A program made the position numbers and the translations under genes. From JBBWZH01 sp035544115 (GTDB lineage: Bacteria > Actinomycetota > Actinomycetes > Mycobacteriales > CADCTP01), in assembly GCA_963714145.1 (NCBI GenBank), contig OY970235.1, forward strand, positions 4,340,001 through 4,404,000: a stretch of 64,000 nucleotides of DNA. The letters are read 5' to 3'. Below the pieces are notes generated by a model. It saw only the letters and a list, made by a program, of their open reading frames with translations, did no database searches and was not told the origin of the DNA. This document shows, in pieces, positions 32,627 through 42,289 of this stretch (positions within the stretch are counted from its first letter, which is position 1; every line of letters begins with the position of its first letter).

Positions 32627-35600
32627 TTACATGGCCGAGTGGAACAGGTAGGTGCCTGAGCCGACCTGGAAGGCGGCGTAGCCGTCGCGCATGCCGGTGA
32701 AGGTGGCGTCGCGCGGGGCGTCGACGGCGGCGCGGCTGCTCGCCGGGACGAGGATCTCGGCGGTTGCGCCGGCCGGTACGCCGGCGCGCAGCGTGAAGCG
32801 GCTGCCCTTGCGGGTCCAGGTCGAGCTCACCTGGCCGAGCGGGGAATCCACGTGGGCGGCGGCATTGGTGAGGTCGCCGACCGGGTGGGGCTGGATCGTG
32901 ATCTTGGTGTAGCCCGGCGCGGCCGGCTCGATTCCCGCGACGCGCTGGTAGAGCCAGTCGTCCACCGTGCCCAGGAAGGCATGGTCGTGCGAGCGCGCCG
33001 TGTCCTCCCAGGCTTCCCACATCGTGGTGACGCCGAGGGTGTCGAACCAGTAGCCCCAGCCGGGATAGGTCGGGTTGGTGGCGACCTGGTAGGCGAGCTG
33101 CGCGTTGCCGGTATCCGTGAGCAGCGGGAGGATGATCTTCGTGCCGAGCGCGCCAGTGTTGAGGTGCCCGCCGCGCGCGTTGATGTCGTGGACCAGGTTG
33201 GCGAGCACGGCCGGCCGGTCGGCCGGCGGGACGATGCCGAGGCTCAACGGCAGCAGGTTCGACGTCTGCCGGTAGCCGGCCGACCTGTCGTCGTAGTAGG
33301 CCCCGGCCGCCGTGTCGAGGAAGGTCGCGTTGAAGGCGTGCGCGATCGTCCCCGCCAGGGTGTCGAACTGCTCGCCGTCGGCGGTCCTGCCGAGCGCGCG
33401 GGCGATCTTGGCCAGGGTGGTCGCGGTCTTGTAGATGTAGGCGGTCCCGACCAGCCGGGTGCCCTCGGGCGCGAGCCCGTTCGCGCCGAAGCCGGGTGCC
33501 ACCCAGTCGCCGAAGCTGAAGCCGTTGTAGATGTAGCCGGTCGGCGCGATGGTGTTCTCGAAGTGCCCCAGCCACGCCTTCATCGCGTCGTAGTTATCGG
33601 TGAGGGCGGTGGTATCGCCGTAGTACCAGTAGAGATCCCAGTTGATCAGGACGTAGCTCGCCGACCAGACCGGATCGACCAGCCCTCGGATGCCCGGCTG
33701 GGTGGGGGTGTAGACGCCGATCGTGCCGTCCGGGTTCTGGTCGTCGCGGTGCACCCGCATCCAGTTCTCGAAGAAGTTCCGCATGTCGTAGTTGGCGATC
33801 GACGAGTCGGCGTAGAGGTGCGCGTCCGCGGTCCAGCCCCGCTTCTCGTACATCGGGGTATCGGTCGGGATGGAGTGCAGGTTGTTCAGGATCGTGTTCG
33901 CCTGGGCCTGCTGATAGCGGTTGAGCAGGTCGCTGGAACTGGTGAAGTCGCCGGTCTTCTGGACCGCGGTGTCGACCCGTTCGCCACGCACCGACACCAC
34001 CGCGACCCCCGGCGGGGCACCGACCTGCACGTAGCGGAAGCCGTCGTAGCTGTAGCTGGGCTGGTAGGTCTCCAGGCCGCCGCCGCGCAGCGTGTACGAG
34101 TAGGACTGCACGCTCGAATTGTCGACCGTGCCGTCCGGGAGCAGCTTCTCGCCATAGGTGATCGTCACGGTGGCGCCGGCCGGACCGCGCAGCGCGACAC
34201 GCGCCCACCCGGCGGTGGTGACCGCGAAGTCGTACACGCGCACGCCGGCGCTCGGCGTGGTGGTGTGCGGCACCGGCAGCCCGCCGAGCACCTTGATCGG
34301 TGGCAGTTCCTGGGCGTGCAGTGTTCCCGCGGGCGCGGTGACGGCGAGCGCCGGCGTCCAACTGCTGGCGTCGAACCCGGGCCGGTTCCAGCCCGGCTGC
34401 TCCAACCGCGCGTCGTAGATCTCGCCGTTGATGACGGAGTCGGCGCGGGTCGGACCGTCGGCCACCTTCCAGCTACCGTCGCTGACCACCCGTTGCGTCT
34501 TGCCGTCGCGGTAGGTGATGTCGAGTTCGAGCTTCAACCGGGGCTCGCCGTGCCACGGGGACGCCACCCAGTCGCCGGGGTTCGTCATCCCGAAGTAGCC
34601 GCGGCCCAGGCTCACGCCCAGCGCGTTGGCGCCGGACCGCAGCGCGTCGGTGACGTCGTAGGTCGCGTACAGCACGGTCTTGTCGTAGATCGTGAACGCC
34701 GGGTCGAGCTCATGGTCGCCGATCCGCTGCCCGTTGACGTAGAGCTTGTAGTAGCCGAGCCCGGAGATGTAGGCGCGAGCGGACGCGACCCGCTTGCCGG
34801 CCAGGAAGTCCTTGCGCAGCAGCGGTTCCGGCGGGCTGGGCAGGCCGACCGAGCCGTCCCAGGGGCCGCCGCCGTACGCGGCCGCCACCAGCGCGGCCGG
34901 CCAGGCCGAGTCGTCGAAGTCCGGCTGCTGCCAGCCGGTCGCGGTCACGTTCGACGACTTCCAGCTGGCATCGGTGACCAGATCCAGCGGGTCGCCGACC
35001 GAACCCTCCACATGCAACTTGCCGATCAGCCCGGCCGGACCGACGCTCGTGTTCGCCGCCTCGATCGCGATCACGTTGCGGCCAGGGCGCAGTCCAGCCG
35101 CCACGTCCACCAGCATCGACGTCTGCCAGGAACCGCTGACCCGCGGCGACGCGGCCAACTGCTGGCCGTTGACGTACAGCGTGAAGCCGTCATCGGCGGT
35201 CAGCAGGAAGTTCGCCGCCGAGATCTGGTCACCGGCCGGCAGATCGAACGCCCGCCGGAAATACCGGGTCGCGGCCGGCGCCGAACTCGCCGGGTCACCT
35301 TCCGGGTACCAGACCCAGTTCGCCCCGGTCAGCGACTGCGAGCCCGGTGCGTCCGGCACGGTGACCGAGCCGCCCCAGGGGCCGCCACCGTACGCGGCCG
35401 CCACCAGCGCCGCCGGCCAGGCCGAGTCGTCGAAGTCCGGCTGCTGCCACCCGGTCGCGGTCACGTTCGACGACTTCCAGACTGGCATCGGTGACCAGAT
35501 CCAGCGGGTCGCCGACCGAACCCTCCACATGCAACTTGCCGATCAACCCGGCCGGACCGACGCTCGTGTTCGCCGCCTCGATCGCGATCACGTTGCGGCC

Positions 35601-36338
35601 CGGATGCAGCGCCGCCGCCACGTCCACCAGCACCGCCGTCCGCCACGAGTCGGTGACCCGCGGCGACGCGGCCAACTGCTGGCCGTTGACGTACAGCGTG
35701 AAGCCGTCGTCGGCGGTCGCCAGGAAGTTCGCCGCCGAGACCTGGTCACCGGCCGGCAGATCGAACGCCCGCCGGAAATACCGGGTCGCGGCCGGCGCCG
35801 AACTCGCCGGATCACCTTCCGGGTACCAGACCCAGTTCGCCCCGGTCAGCGACGGGCGGACCGGCGTCGCGTGCCCGCCGATCCAGGATCCCTGGAACTC
35901 GCTCGGCGTCAGGAACGCCGTCTCGAACGACGCCCGATCGCTCCATTGCGACGCCGCGCCGGTGGCGTTCCAGACCCGGACCCGCCAGAAGTAGCGGGTG
36001 CGCGACTGCAGCCGCGGCCCGGCGTAGGCGACATCGAAAGACCGCGGCGAGCTCACCTTGCCGCTGTTCCACACGTCCGCCGGCCCGTCACCGGTGCTCG
36101 ACACCGCGATCTGGTACGCCGACTGCCGGACCCCGTGCGCCTCGGAACTCAGCACCCAGCCGAGCCGCGGAGTGGCACTGTCCAGCCCGAGCGGGTTGAC
36201 CTGATGCTCGGCGGTCAGCCCGACGACCCGCACCTGGCCCGCCGTCGCCGGGACGCCGCTGTCAGCCCTGGCCGGCGTCATCCCCGAGACCAGCAACGCC
36301 AGCACTACCGCCGTTGCGCGCATTACGCGCCGAGTCAT
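32627..36338 (-). pseudogene. Secreted GH78 alpha-L-rhamnosidase with internal module duplication and one frameshift
   Basis: ATG 36338 follows GGGGAGG and starts a signal peptide (ALLVSGMTPARADS). The N-terminal fibronectin-like and binding domains are followed by two nearly identical modules of 172 residues (each with LTGANWVWYPEGDP and FTLYVNGQQLAASPR). Between them the frame shifts at about 35481, where one copy has one extra base (CCAGTCTGG versus CCAGCTGG on the coding strand). The remaining 900-plus residues hold an intact GH78 catalytic (alpha/alpha)6 domain (YEKRGWTADAHLYADSS; TTMWEAWED). Apart from the single base the gene encodes about 1236 residues. It is either inactivated or miscalled. 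The product would release rhamnose outside the cell. Confidence 0.82.
34846..35852 (-). repeat. Two tandem copies of a 516-base module inside the GH78 gene
   Basis: Landmarks such as TCCGGGTACC recur at 35301 and 35818, 517 bases apart. This is 172 codons plus one base. The copies are nearly identical in DNA, with only scattered substitutions, so the duplication is recent. Boundaries are approximate. Each encodes a beta-sandwich carbohydrate-binding-like module. Confidence 0.85.
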
Positions 36339-36380
36339 CGCGCCTCCCCTGCTTCGGGACGTACTGGTCCGCAGACGAAT

Positions 36381-36392
36381 TGATACGTTTCA
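36381..36392 (-). promoter_or_regulatory. LacI-type operator-like site upstream of the GH78 gene
   Basis: The minus strand reads TGAAACGTATCA, one mismatch from the perfect palindrome TGAAACGTTTCA, a form common for LacI-family operators. It lies 43 bases upstream of the rhamnosidase start. Which of the two LacI proteins would bind is unknown. Confidence 0.45.
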
Positions 36393-36512
36393 GAAGGCTG
36401 CCTGAATGAGACGCTAGACCCGACCCCACTGGTCCGGCCAGGAATCGGTGCTCATTTGACCGGAACCGGACACCGGAGCTGTCGTGGTCGGTGACCGGAT
36501 CCGGTTGCCGCC

Positions 36513-36556
36513 GAGCCGCCTCTCCGGCGCCGAGCCGCCTCTCCGGCGCCGAGCCG
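36513..36556. repeat. 19-base direct repeat after lacI
   Basis: The unit GAGCCGCCTCTCCGGCGCC occurs twice in tandem plus a partial third copy, ending at the stop codon of the LacI gene. Each copy contains inverted GGCGCC. No function is evident; it may influence termination. Confidence 0.7.
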
Positions 36557-37666
36557 CTACGACCCGGATGCCGGGGCGACCGGCGGTGCCGATCCCGGTG
36601 GCTGGCCCGCGGCGGGGACGGATCCGTCTCCGGCTCCAGCCGGCTGGGCCGCGGCCCGCGGGGTGCCGCCGGACCGGCCGTGGGGTGCCGCCGCACGGGG
36701 CGCTGGCGGCGCGGTGGTCGCACGGACCACCAGGTGCGGGCTCAGTACCAGGGTGCGGGCCGCATCCGGCGCGCCGGCGAGCCGGGCCACCGCCTGCTGG
36801 ACGGCCAGCTGAGCCAGCCGGCCGGCGTCCTGGCCGACCGTGGTGAGGTCCCGATGGGACAGCCGGGAGTGCCGGCTGTCGTCGTAGCCGACGACCGAGA
36901 GCTGCCCGGGCACGGACACCCCGGCCGGGGCGAGCGTATCGATCAGGCCGGTCGCGCAGTCGTCGTCGTAGGCGACGACCGCGGACGGCAGCGGGTCGCC
37001 GGCCAGCAGCGCCTCGGCCGCGCGCGCCCCGTCGGCGGCGGTGTGGCCGCCGGTGACGACCCGGATGTGCGGCCCCAGGCGGTGTCGCAGCATCGCGTCG
37101 CGGTAGCCCCGGCGCCGTTCGGTCGGGCCGGCGCCGCGGCCGCCGTCGACGTGGGTGATCTCGCGGTGGCCCAGGCCGACCAGGTGGTCGACGGCCAGCC
37201 GCATGCCCTCGTGATCGCCGGTGCGGACCGCGTCGACGCCGGGCAGCCGCAGCCGCCGGCCGACGGTGATCACCGGCAGCCGGGTGCCGAGCTCGGCCAG
37301 CCGCGCGGTGGGGGTGGTGGGCCCCAGCATGATCAACGCATCGCACCGGTAGCCGAGCAGCGTCTCGACCGCCCGCCCCTCGTTCCGCCCGGGCGTGATT
37401 CCGCTGAGCACCATCTCGTAGTCGGCCTGCTCGGCCGCCGCGTACAGCCCTTCGAGCAGGTCCGCGTGGAACGCGTGCTGCACGTTGAACACCACGCCGA
37501 GCAGGCGGGTGGCGCTGCGGGCGAGCAGCCGCGCCCGGGTGTCCGGGCGGTAGCCGATCTCGGCGACGGCGCGCAGCACCCGCTCGCGGGTCTGCTCGCT
37601 GGCGCCGGGTGCGCCGCGGACCACGATCGACACGAGCGCCCGCGAGACACCGGCCCGGGCCGCCAC
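36557..37666 (-). CDS. LacI-family transcriptional regulator (start codon uncertain)
   Basis: At least 369 residues. The helix-turn-helix is VAARAGVSRALVSIVVRG, followed by the hinge (GYRPDTRARLLA) and a sugar-binding-protein-like core (LLGVVFNVQHAFHADLLEG, VVGYDDSRHSRLS). A Pro/Ala-rich tail follows residue 330. The first usual start codon is GTG 37666, inside the first helix. The in-frame codons before it encode the expected RPTLED, back to a GTC at 37717 that sits five bases after a perfect GAGGAGG. The true start may be that GTC or a miscalled GTG. It is divergent from the sugar operon and flanked by two palindromic operators, so it probably represses that operon and itself. Confidence 0.83.
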   Translation of the reverse strand: MAARAGVSRALVSIVVRGAPGASEQTRERVLRAVAEIGYRPDTRARLLARSATRLLGVVFNVQHAFHADLLEGLYAAAEQADYEMVLSGITPGRNEGRAVETLLGYRCDALIMLGPTTPTARLAELGTRLPVITVGRRLRLPGVDAVRTGDHEGMRLAVDHLVGLGHREITHVDGGRGAGPTERRRGYRDAMLRHRLGPHIRVVTGGHTAADGARAAEALLAGDPLPSAVVAYDDDCATGLIDTLAPAGVSVPGQLSVVGYDDSRHSRLSHRDLTTVGQDAGRLAQLAVQQAVARLAGAPDAARTLVLSPHLVVRATTAPPAPRAAAPHGRSGGTPRAAAQPAGAGDGSVPAAGQPPGSAPPVAPASGS

Positions 37667-37773
37667 GTCCTCGAGCGTCGGCCGACCGTTGCCGCGGGTG
37701 CCCTGCTGGCTGGCGACGGCGGCCTCCTCACCGGGTAGCTGGTTGCTGCCGCCAGGATAGTGCCGGGGCGGTG

Positions 37774-37787
37774 CTAGAGCGCTCTAG
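37774..37787. promoter_or_regulatory. LacI operator 1 (14-base palindrome)
   Basis: CTAGAGCGCTCTAG is a perfect palindrome sharing its whole length with the second operator at 37851. It lies between the lacI gene and the promoter of the sugar operon, consistent with autoregulation. Confidence 0.75.
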
Positions 37788-37816
37788 GGCTTCTGCCGTG
37801 CGTGTCCGCGGAGCTC

Positions 37817-37868
37817 TTGACAGCCGCGGGCGATGCGTCGATAGTCGTCGAACTAGAGCGCTCTAGTT
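37817..37868 (+). promoter_or_regulatory. Sugar operon promoter with LacI operator 2
   Basis: TTGACA (37817-37822) and GATAGT (37840-37845) are 17 bases apart. The 18-base perfect palindrome AACTAGAGCGCTCTAGTT occupies 37851-37868, immediately downstream of the -10 element, where a bound repressor would block transcription. The GAGCGCTC core is typical of actinobacterial LacI proteins. Confidence 0.8.
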
Positions 37869-37976
37869 ACATGATGTTCACCACCTCGGAACAGGTGCGG
37901 GGGCACCGTTCCGCGGCCGGTCCGCCGCATTCGCCGGTGGTCCGCACTCGGTCCGCAGGCACGCACGGGAGCGCCG

Positions 37977-38933
37977 ATGACGACAGTGAGAGAACGCCGT
38001 GGGCTGCACCGGCTGCGGCTGGGCACCGCGCCGGATTCGTGGGGCGTCTGGTTCCCGGACGACCCGGCGCAGCTGCCGTGGGACCGGTTCCTGGACGAGG
38101 TGGCGACCGCCGGCTACGAGTGGATCGAGCTCGGCCCGTACGGCTACCTGCCGACCGACCCGGTCCGGCTCGCCGACGAGCTCGCCCGCCGCGGCCTGCG
38201 GCTGTCCGGCGGCGCCGTCTTCGCCGGGCTGCACCGCGGCGGCGCGGCGCTCGACGCGGCCGTCGCGGCGTGCCGGCGGGAGGCGCGGCTGCTCACCGCG
38301 CTCGGCGCCCGGCACCTCGTCCTGCTGCCCGAGCTCTACACCGATCTGGACGGCAACCGGACCGAATCAGCGGACCTGTCCGCGGCCCAGTGGACAGACC
38401 TGCTGACCGGCCTGTCACAGCTCGGACGGCTGCTCGCGGCGGAGTTCGACGTCCGGCTGGTGTTCCATCCGCACGCGGACTCGCATGTGGACACCCAGGA
38501 CCGGGTGGAGCGGCTGCTGGACGGCACCGACCCGGCCGGCGTCGCGCTGTGCCTGGACACCGGGCACATCAGCTACTGCGGCGGGGACAACCTCGCGCTC
38601 ATCGAACGGTTCGGTCCGCGGATCGGGTACGTACACCTCAAGCAGGTGGACGCCGGGATCGGCCGTCGGGTGCGGGCGGAGGGACTGGCGTTCGCCGAGG
38701 CGGTCCGGCTCGGTGCGATGGTCGAGCCGCCGCTGGGGCTACCGGAGTTCGAGCCGCTGCTGGCCGCCCTGGGGGCGCTCGACGTCGACCTGTTCACCAT
38801 CGTCGAGCAGGACCTGTACCCGTGCGACCCCGGCGCCCCGCTGCCGATCGCCACCCGGACCCGGGCCTACCTCACCGGCTGCGGCCTGCCCGCCGGAGCG
38901 ACGCCCGGAGCGACGCGCGGAGCGGTCCGATGA
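37977..38933 (+). CDS. TIM-barrel sugar isomerase/epimerase (inosose dehydratase IolE-like)
   Basis: A 318-residue AP-endonuclease-2-type TIM barrel. The N-terminus (LGTAPDSWGVWFPDD) and GYEWIELGPYGYLPTDP match proteins annotated as inosose dehydratases. Metal-binding residues appear in LVFHPHADSHV, CLDTGHISYCG and YVHLKQVD, plus a late IVEQD. It is the first gene after the LacI-controlled promoter. The start overlaps no other gene, and the next gene overlaps its stop as ATGA. Inositol catabolism is one reading; processing of 3-keto sugars by this fold is another. Confidence 0.8.
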   Translation: MTTVRERRGLHRLRLGTAPDSWGVWFPDDPAQLPWDRFLDEVATAGYEWIELGPYGYLPTDPVRLADELARRGLRLSGGAVFAGLHRGGAALDAAVAACRREARLLTALGARHLVLLPELYTDLDGNRTESADLSAAQWTDLLTGLSQLGRLLAAEFDVRLVFHPHADSHVDTQDRVERLLDGTDPAGVALCLDTGHISYCGGDNLALIERFGPRIGYVHLKQVDAGIGRRVRAEGLAFAEAVRLGAMVEPPLGLPEFEPLLAALGALDVDLFTIVEQDLYPCDPGAPLPIATRTRAYLTGCGLPAGATPGATRGAVR

Positions 38934-39958
38934 GCCTGCGGGTCGGCGTCATCGGTGCCGGCAACATCGGTGCCGACCACATCCGGCGGCTGGCCACCGA
39001 GATCGCCGGCGTCACGGTCAGCGCGGTCAGCGACCTCGCCGCCGGCCGCGCCACCCAGGCCGCCGAGCAGGTCGGTGCCCGGGTCTTCGCCGACAGTGCG
39101 GCGCTGATCCGATCGTCCGATGTGGACGCCGTACTGATCGCCTCGCCGGGTGAGACGCACGCCGCGCTGACCCTTGGCTGCCTGGACGCCGGTAAGCCGG
39201 TGCTGTGCGAGAAGCCGCTCGCCACGACCGCCGCGGACGGCGAGAAGGTGCTCGCCGCCGAGGCCGCGGGGCGGCAACGGCTGGTCCAGGTCGGCTTCAT
39301 GCGCCGGTACGACGCCGGTTACCGCCAGGTCAAGGCGGCGCTCGACAGCGGCTCGATCGGCCGCCCGCTGATTGTCCACAACGTCCATCGCAACGCGACA
39401 GTGCCAGACTCGTTCCAGACCGAAATGATCATCACCGATTCGATGGTGCACGAGATCGACGTGATCCGCTGGCTGCTCGGCGAGGAGATCGTGGCCGTGC
39501 AGGTCCTGGTCGGGCGGAGCAGCCCGCTGGCCGCCGCGCACCTGCGGGACCCGCTGGTCGTGCTGTTCCACACCGCCAGCGGCGTGCTCGCCGACGTCGA
39601 GTGCTTCGTCAGCTGCCAGTACGGCTACGACGTCCGCTGCGAGGTGGTGGCGGCGACCGGTGCCGCGGCGCTGGTCAACCCGGTCGCGGCCACGGTGACC
39701 CGGGAACAGCAGGCCGCCCAGCCGGTGCCGGCGGACTGGCGAGCCCGCTTCGGCGCCGCGTACCGGACCGAACTGCAGGAATGGGCCGACGGTGTCCGGT
39801 CCGATGTGGTCAGCGGGCCGAGCGCCTGGGACGGGTACGCCGCGACCCGGGTCGCCGGCTGCGCGGTCGAGTCGCTGGCCGTCGCGCTGCGGTCCGGACC
39901 AGCGGGCGGGACGACGGTGCCGGTGGAACTCGTCGACAAGCCGGCGATCTATGCCTGA
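38930..39958 (+). CDS. Gfo/Idh/MocA-family oxidoreductase (inositol 2-dehydrogenase-like)
   Basis: A 342-residue NAD-dependent sugar or polyol dehydrogenase. The Rossmann motif is GVIGAGNIGADH, the family's EKPLA motif is present, and VQVGFMRRYDAGY plus MVHEIDVIRWLLGE carry the usual catalytic Lys/Asp/His environment. ATG 38930 is fixed by the four-base overlap with the isomerase gene. With two TIM-barrel isomerases alongside, it suggests oxidation of a cyclitol or sugar at a ring carbon followed by isomerisation or dehydration. Confidence 0.88.
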   Translation: MSLRVGVIGAGNIGADHIRRLATEIAGVTVSAVSDLAAGRATQAAEQVGARVFADSAALIRSSDVDAVLIASPGETHAALTLGCLDAGKPVLCEKPLATTAADGEKVLAAEAAGRQRLVQVGFMRRYDAGYRQVKAALDSGSIGRPLIVHNVHRNATVPDSFQTEMIITDSMVHEIDVIRWLLGEEIVAVQVLVGRSSPLAAAHLRDPLVVLFHTASGVLADVECFVSCQYGYDVRCEVVAATGAAALVNPVAATVTREQQAAQPVPADWRARFGAAYRTELQEWADGVRSDVVSGPSAWDGYAATRVAGCAVESLAVALRSGPAGGTTVPVELVDKPAIYA

Positions 39959-39997
39959 TCAGCGCCGGACCCACCGGCCAGGCCACCCGGAGGCACC

Positions 39998-40921
39998 ATG
40001 AAGATCGCCCTCGACCCGTACATGTTCCGGTCGGTGCCGCTGACCGAGTTGCCCGGCCTCGTCGCCGACCTCGGGTACGAATACCTGGAGCTGTCGCCGC
40101 GGCCGGACTTCCTCCCGTTCTTCGACCACCCCCGAGCCGACACGGACACCGTGTCCGGTTTCAGGCGCGCGCTGCGCGCCGCCGGCGTCCAGGTCGCCTC
40201 GGTCCTGCCGCTCTACCGCTGGTCCGGCCCGGACGAGGCGGACCGCCAGGCCGCGGTGCGGTACTGGAAGCGGGCGATCGAGATCACCGCCGAACTCGGC
40301 TGCCGGGTGATGAACTCCGAGTTCAACGGGCGGCCCGAGGCGGCCGGCCGGAGCGAGGCGCAGTTCTGGCGGTCGATGGAGGAGTTGCTGCCGGTCTTCG
40401 ACCGGGAGCGGATCGAGCTGCACCTGGAGCCGCATCCGGACGACTTCCTCGAGGACGGGCGGGCGGCCGTCGAGCTGGTGCGCGGGATCAACTCGCCGCT
40501 GGTCTCGTTCCTCTACTGCGCGCCGCACACGTTCCACCAGGGCGGCGACATCACCGCGGTGGTCGACTACGCGGGCAGCCTGCTGACCCACGTGCATGTG
40601 GCCGACTCCTTCGACCACCGCGCCTCCTCCGGGCTGCGGTACATCGTCAACCCGCCGGGCTCGACCGCCCGGATCCACCAGCACCTGGACATCGGCCAGG
40701 GCGAGGTGGACTGGGACGAGTTCTTCGGCACGCTCGGGCGCCGGCGGTTCGACGGAATCATGACCGCCTGCGTCTTCGCCTGGGAGGACCGGGCGGCGGC
40801 CTCGAGCACGTACATGCTCACCGAGATCCAGCGCCGCACCGCGTCCTGGGCGCACCTGGCCGGCCGCGCCGGGGACCAGCCAGCCGCCGCGGGCGCCACC
40901 CCGGCCGGGCGCCGCACCTGA
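39998..40921 (+). CDS. TIM-barrel sugar phosphate isomerase/epimerase
   Basis: A 307-residue xylose-isomerase-like TIM barrel (MKIALDPYMFRSVPL, YEYLELSPRPDFLPFF, ELGCRVMNSEFNG, LHLEPHPDDF, HVHVADSFDHR). The Glu, His, Asp and Glu metal ligands of the fold are in these segments. CGGAGG precedes ATG 39998. It differs from the IolE-like protein upstream, so the operon has two distinct members of this superfamily. The reaction is not known; a role in cyclitol or keto-sugar conversion is inferred. Confidence 0.82.
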   Translation: MKIALDPYMFRSVPLTELPGLVADLGYEYLELSPRPDFLPFFDHPRADTDTVSGFRRALRAAGVQVASVLPLYRWSGPDEADRQAAVRYWKRAIEITAELGCRVMNSEFNGRPEAAGRSEAQFWRSMEELLPVFDRERIELHLEPHPDDFLEDGRAAVELVRGINSPLVSFLYCAPHTFHQGGDITAVVDYAGSLLTHVHVADSFDHRASSGLRYIVNPPGSTARIHQHLDIGQGEVDWDEFFGTLGRRRFDGIMTACVFAWEDRAAASSTYMLTEIQRRTASWAHLAGRAGDQPAAAGATPAGRRT

Positions 40922-41007
40922 GCATCAGCTCCGCATCCGGCAACACGCCGCACGTCCACGATCGGCCACCTCGGCCGCACAGCCCTTTCGGGAAAGGTAG
41001 GGGTCCG

Positions 41008-42060
41008 ATGACAACATGGTCCCGGAGATCTCGACTCGCGTCTGCCGCCGCGGTGGCGATCGTCGCCCTGGTGGCGCTCACGGCGTGCACCAGCGACTCG
41101 AACTCGTCGGGGAACTCCTCGTCCGGCAGCCAGACCGCCGGCAGCGGTGGTCTCGCCGATGGTCTCGGCTCGAGGAACTCCAGCCGCACCGTCACCTTCA
41201 TCACCTACTACGACCCGTCCAGCGATGCGTTCTGGAACCAGATGCTGTCCGGTGCCAAGGACGCGGCCCAACTCGGTCACCTGAAGCTGAACGCCCAGAC
41301 CGCGGGCGGAGATGTCACGAAGATGACCGACCTGGTGACGACGGCGATCGCCACCAAGCCCGCTGCCCTGTACGTCCCGTTCAACGACCCGGCGTGGGAG
41401 AACGCCGCCTGTGACGCGCAGCAGGCCGGCATCCCGGTGTTCGCCTACAACGTGCCTCCGGCCGCGGCCGCCAAGAGCTGCGTGCTGGCCTTCGTAGGGC
41501 AGGACTTCACCGAGGTCGGCGCCCTGGTCGGGCAGCGCCTGCTGGCGGATGTTCCCACCCTCAAGGCCGGCGACAAGATCCTCTGCCCGGCCGAGGAGCC
41601 GACCCAGCAGTACGCCATCCAGCGGGGCGGCGGGGTCAACCAGGCGCTGGCGGCCAAGGGGCTCAAGTGCACCTTCCTGCGCACCGGAGGTGAGGACGGC
41701 CCGGCGCTGGACGCCCTCACGACCTGGCTGACCGCCAACCCGGACGTGACGGCGATCGTCCCGCTCGGCGGCACTCCGCACCGCAACGCGGTCGCCGCCG
41801 AGGACGCGGCGAACGTGAAAGCCCCGATCGTCGGGTTCGACACCTCACCGCAGGTCATCAACGGCATCAAGGCCGGCCGGATCCTGGCCACGGCCGACCA
41901 GCAGGGCTACATCCAGGGCTACCAGACCGTCATGCAGAGCGTGCTCTACCTGGACTTCGCGCTGTCCCCTGCGAACATCAACTCCGGCGGCAACGGCCTG
42001 ATCGACAAGACCAACGTCGGCAACCTCGAGGCCAAGAACCTCAAGGGCGTGCGCTGGTAG
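41008..42060 (+). CDS. Sugar ABC transporter substrate-binding lipoprotein (RbsB-like)
   Basis: A 350-residue periplasmic-binding-protein type 1 lipoprotein. The signal ends in LTAC with Cys27. A Ser/Gly-rich linker precedes the binding fold (TVTFITYYDPSSDAFWNQML, KPAALYVPFNDPAW, PIVGFDTSPQVINGIKAGRIL, ATADQQGYIQGYQ). It resembles ribose, inositol and xylose binding proteins. A GGAAAGGTAGGGG region precedes ATG 41008. The permease and ATPase genes follow after a hairpin that could raise the ratio of binding protein to membrane components. Confidence 0.9.
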   Translation: MTTWSRRSRLASAAAVAIVALVALTACTSDSNSSGNSSSGSQTAGSGGLADGLGSRNSSRTVTFITYYDPSSDAFWNQMLSGAKDAAQLGHLKLNAQTAGGDVTKMTDLVTTAIATKPAALYVPFNDPAWENAACDAQQAGIPVFAYNVPPAAAAKSCVLAFVGQDFTEVGALVGQRLLADVPTLKAGDKILCPAEEPTQQYAIQRGGGVNQALAAKGLKCTFLRTGGEDGPALDALTTWLTANPDVTAIVPLGGTPHRNAVAAEDAANVKAPIVGFDTSPQVINGIKAGRILATADQQGYIQGYQTVMQSVLYLDFALSPANINSGGNGLIDKTNVGNLEAKNLKGVRW

Positions 42061-42080
42061 CAGGCACGCGGAAGCGTGCG

Positions 42081-42109
42081 GCGGGCCGGTCATCCGGCGG
42101 CCGGCCCGC
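42081..42109 (+). terminator. Intra-operon hairpin after the binding-protein gene
   Basis: GCGGGCCGG / CCGGCCCGC makes a 9-base perfect stem with an 11-base loop, 20 bases after the binding-protein stop, following a smaller CACGC / GCGTG stem. It is suited to partial termination or transcript protection between binding protein and permease. Confidence 0.55.
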
Positions 42110-42289
42110 TCGACGCCAGCGACGCACCACACAAGCACCCACCCGGCGGACCAGCACCGAGCCGACCCCACCCGCCCACCATCAGTCCACCCAGGACTCG
42201 ACTCCGTCCTCATAGGTTGGTCAGCGGCACGCGAAGCGGCGGTCCGGCATCAGCCCACCGGTGCCGGACGTGAGATCGGATGACACAGG

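Noticed and set aside
32852..35494. An 880-codon plus-strand frame
   Set aside because: Antisense shadow of the GH78 catalytic region; composition is Val/Arg/Gly-rich without domains.
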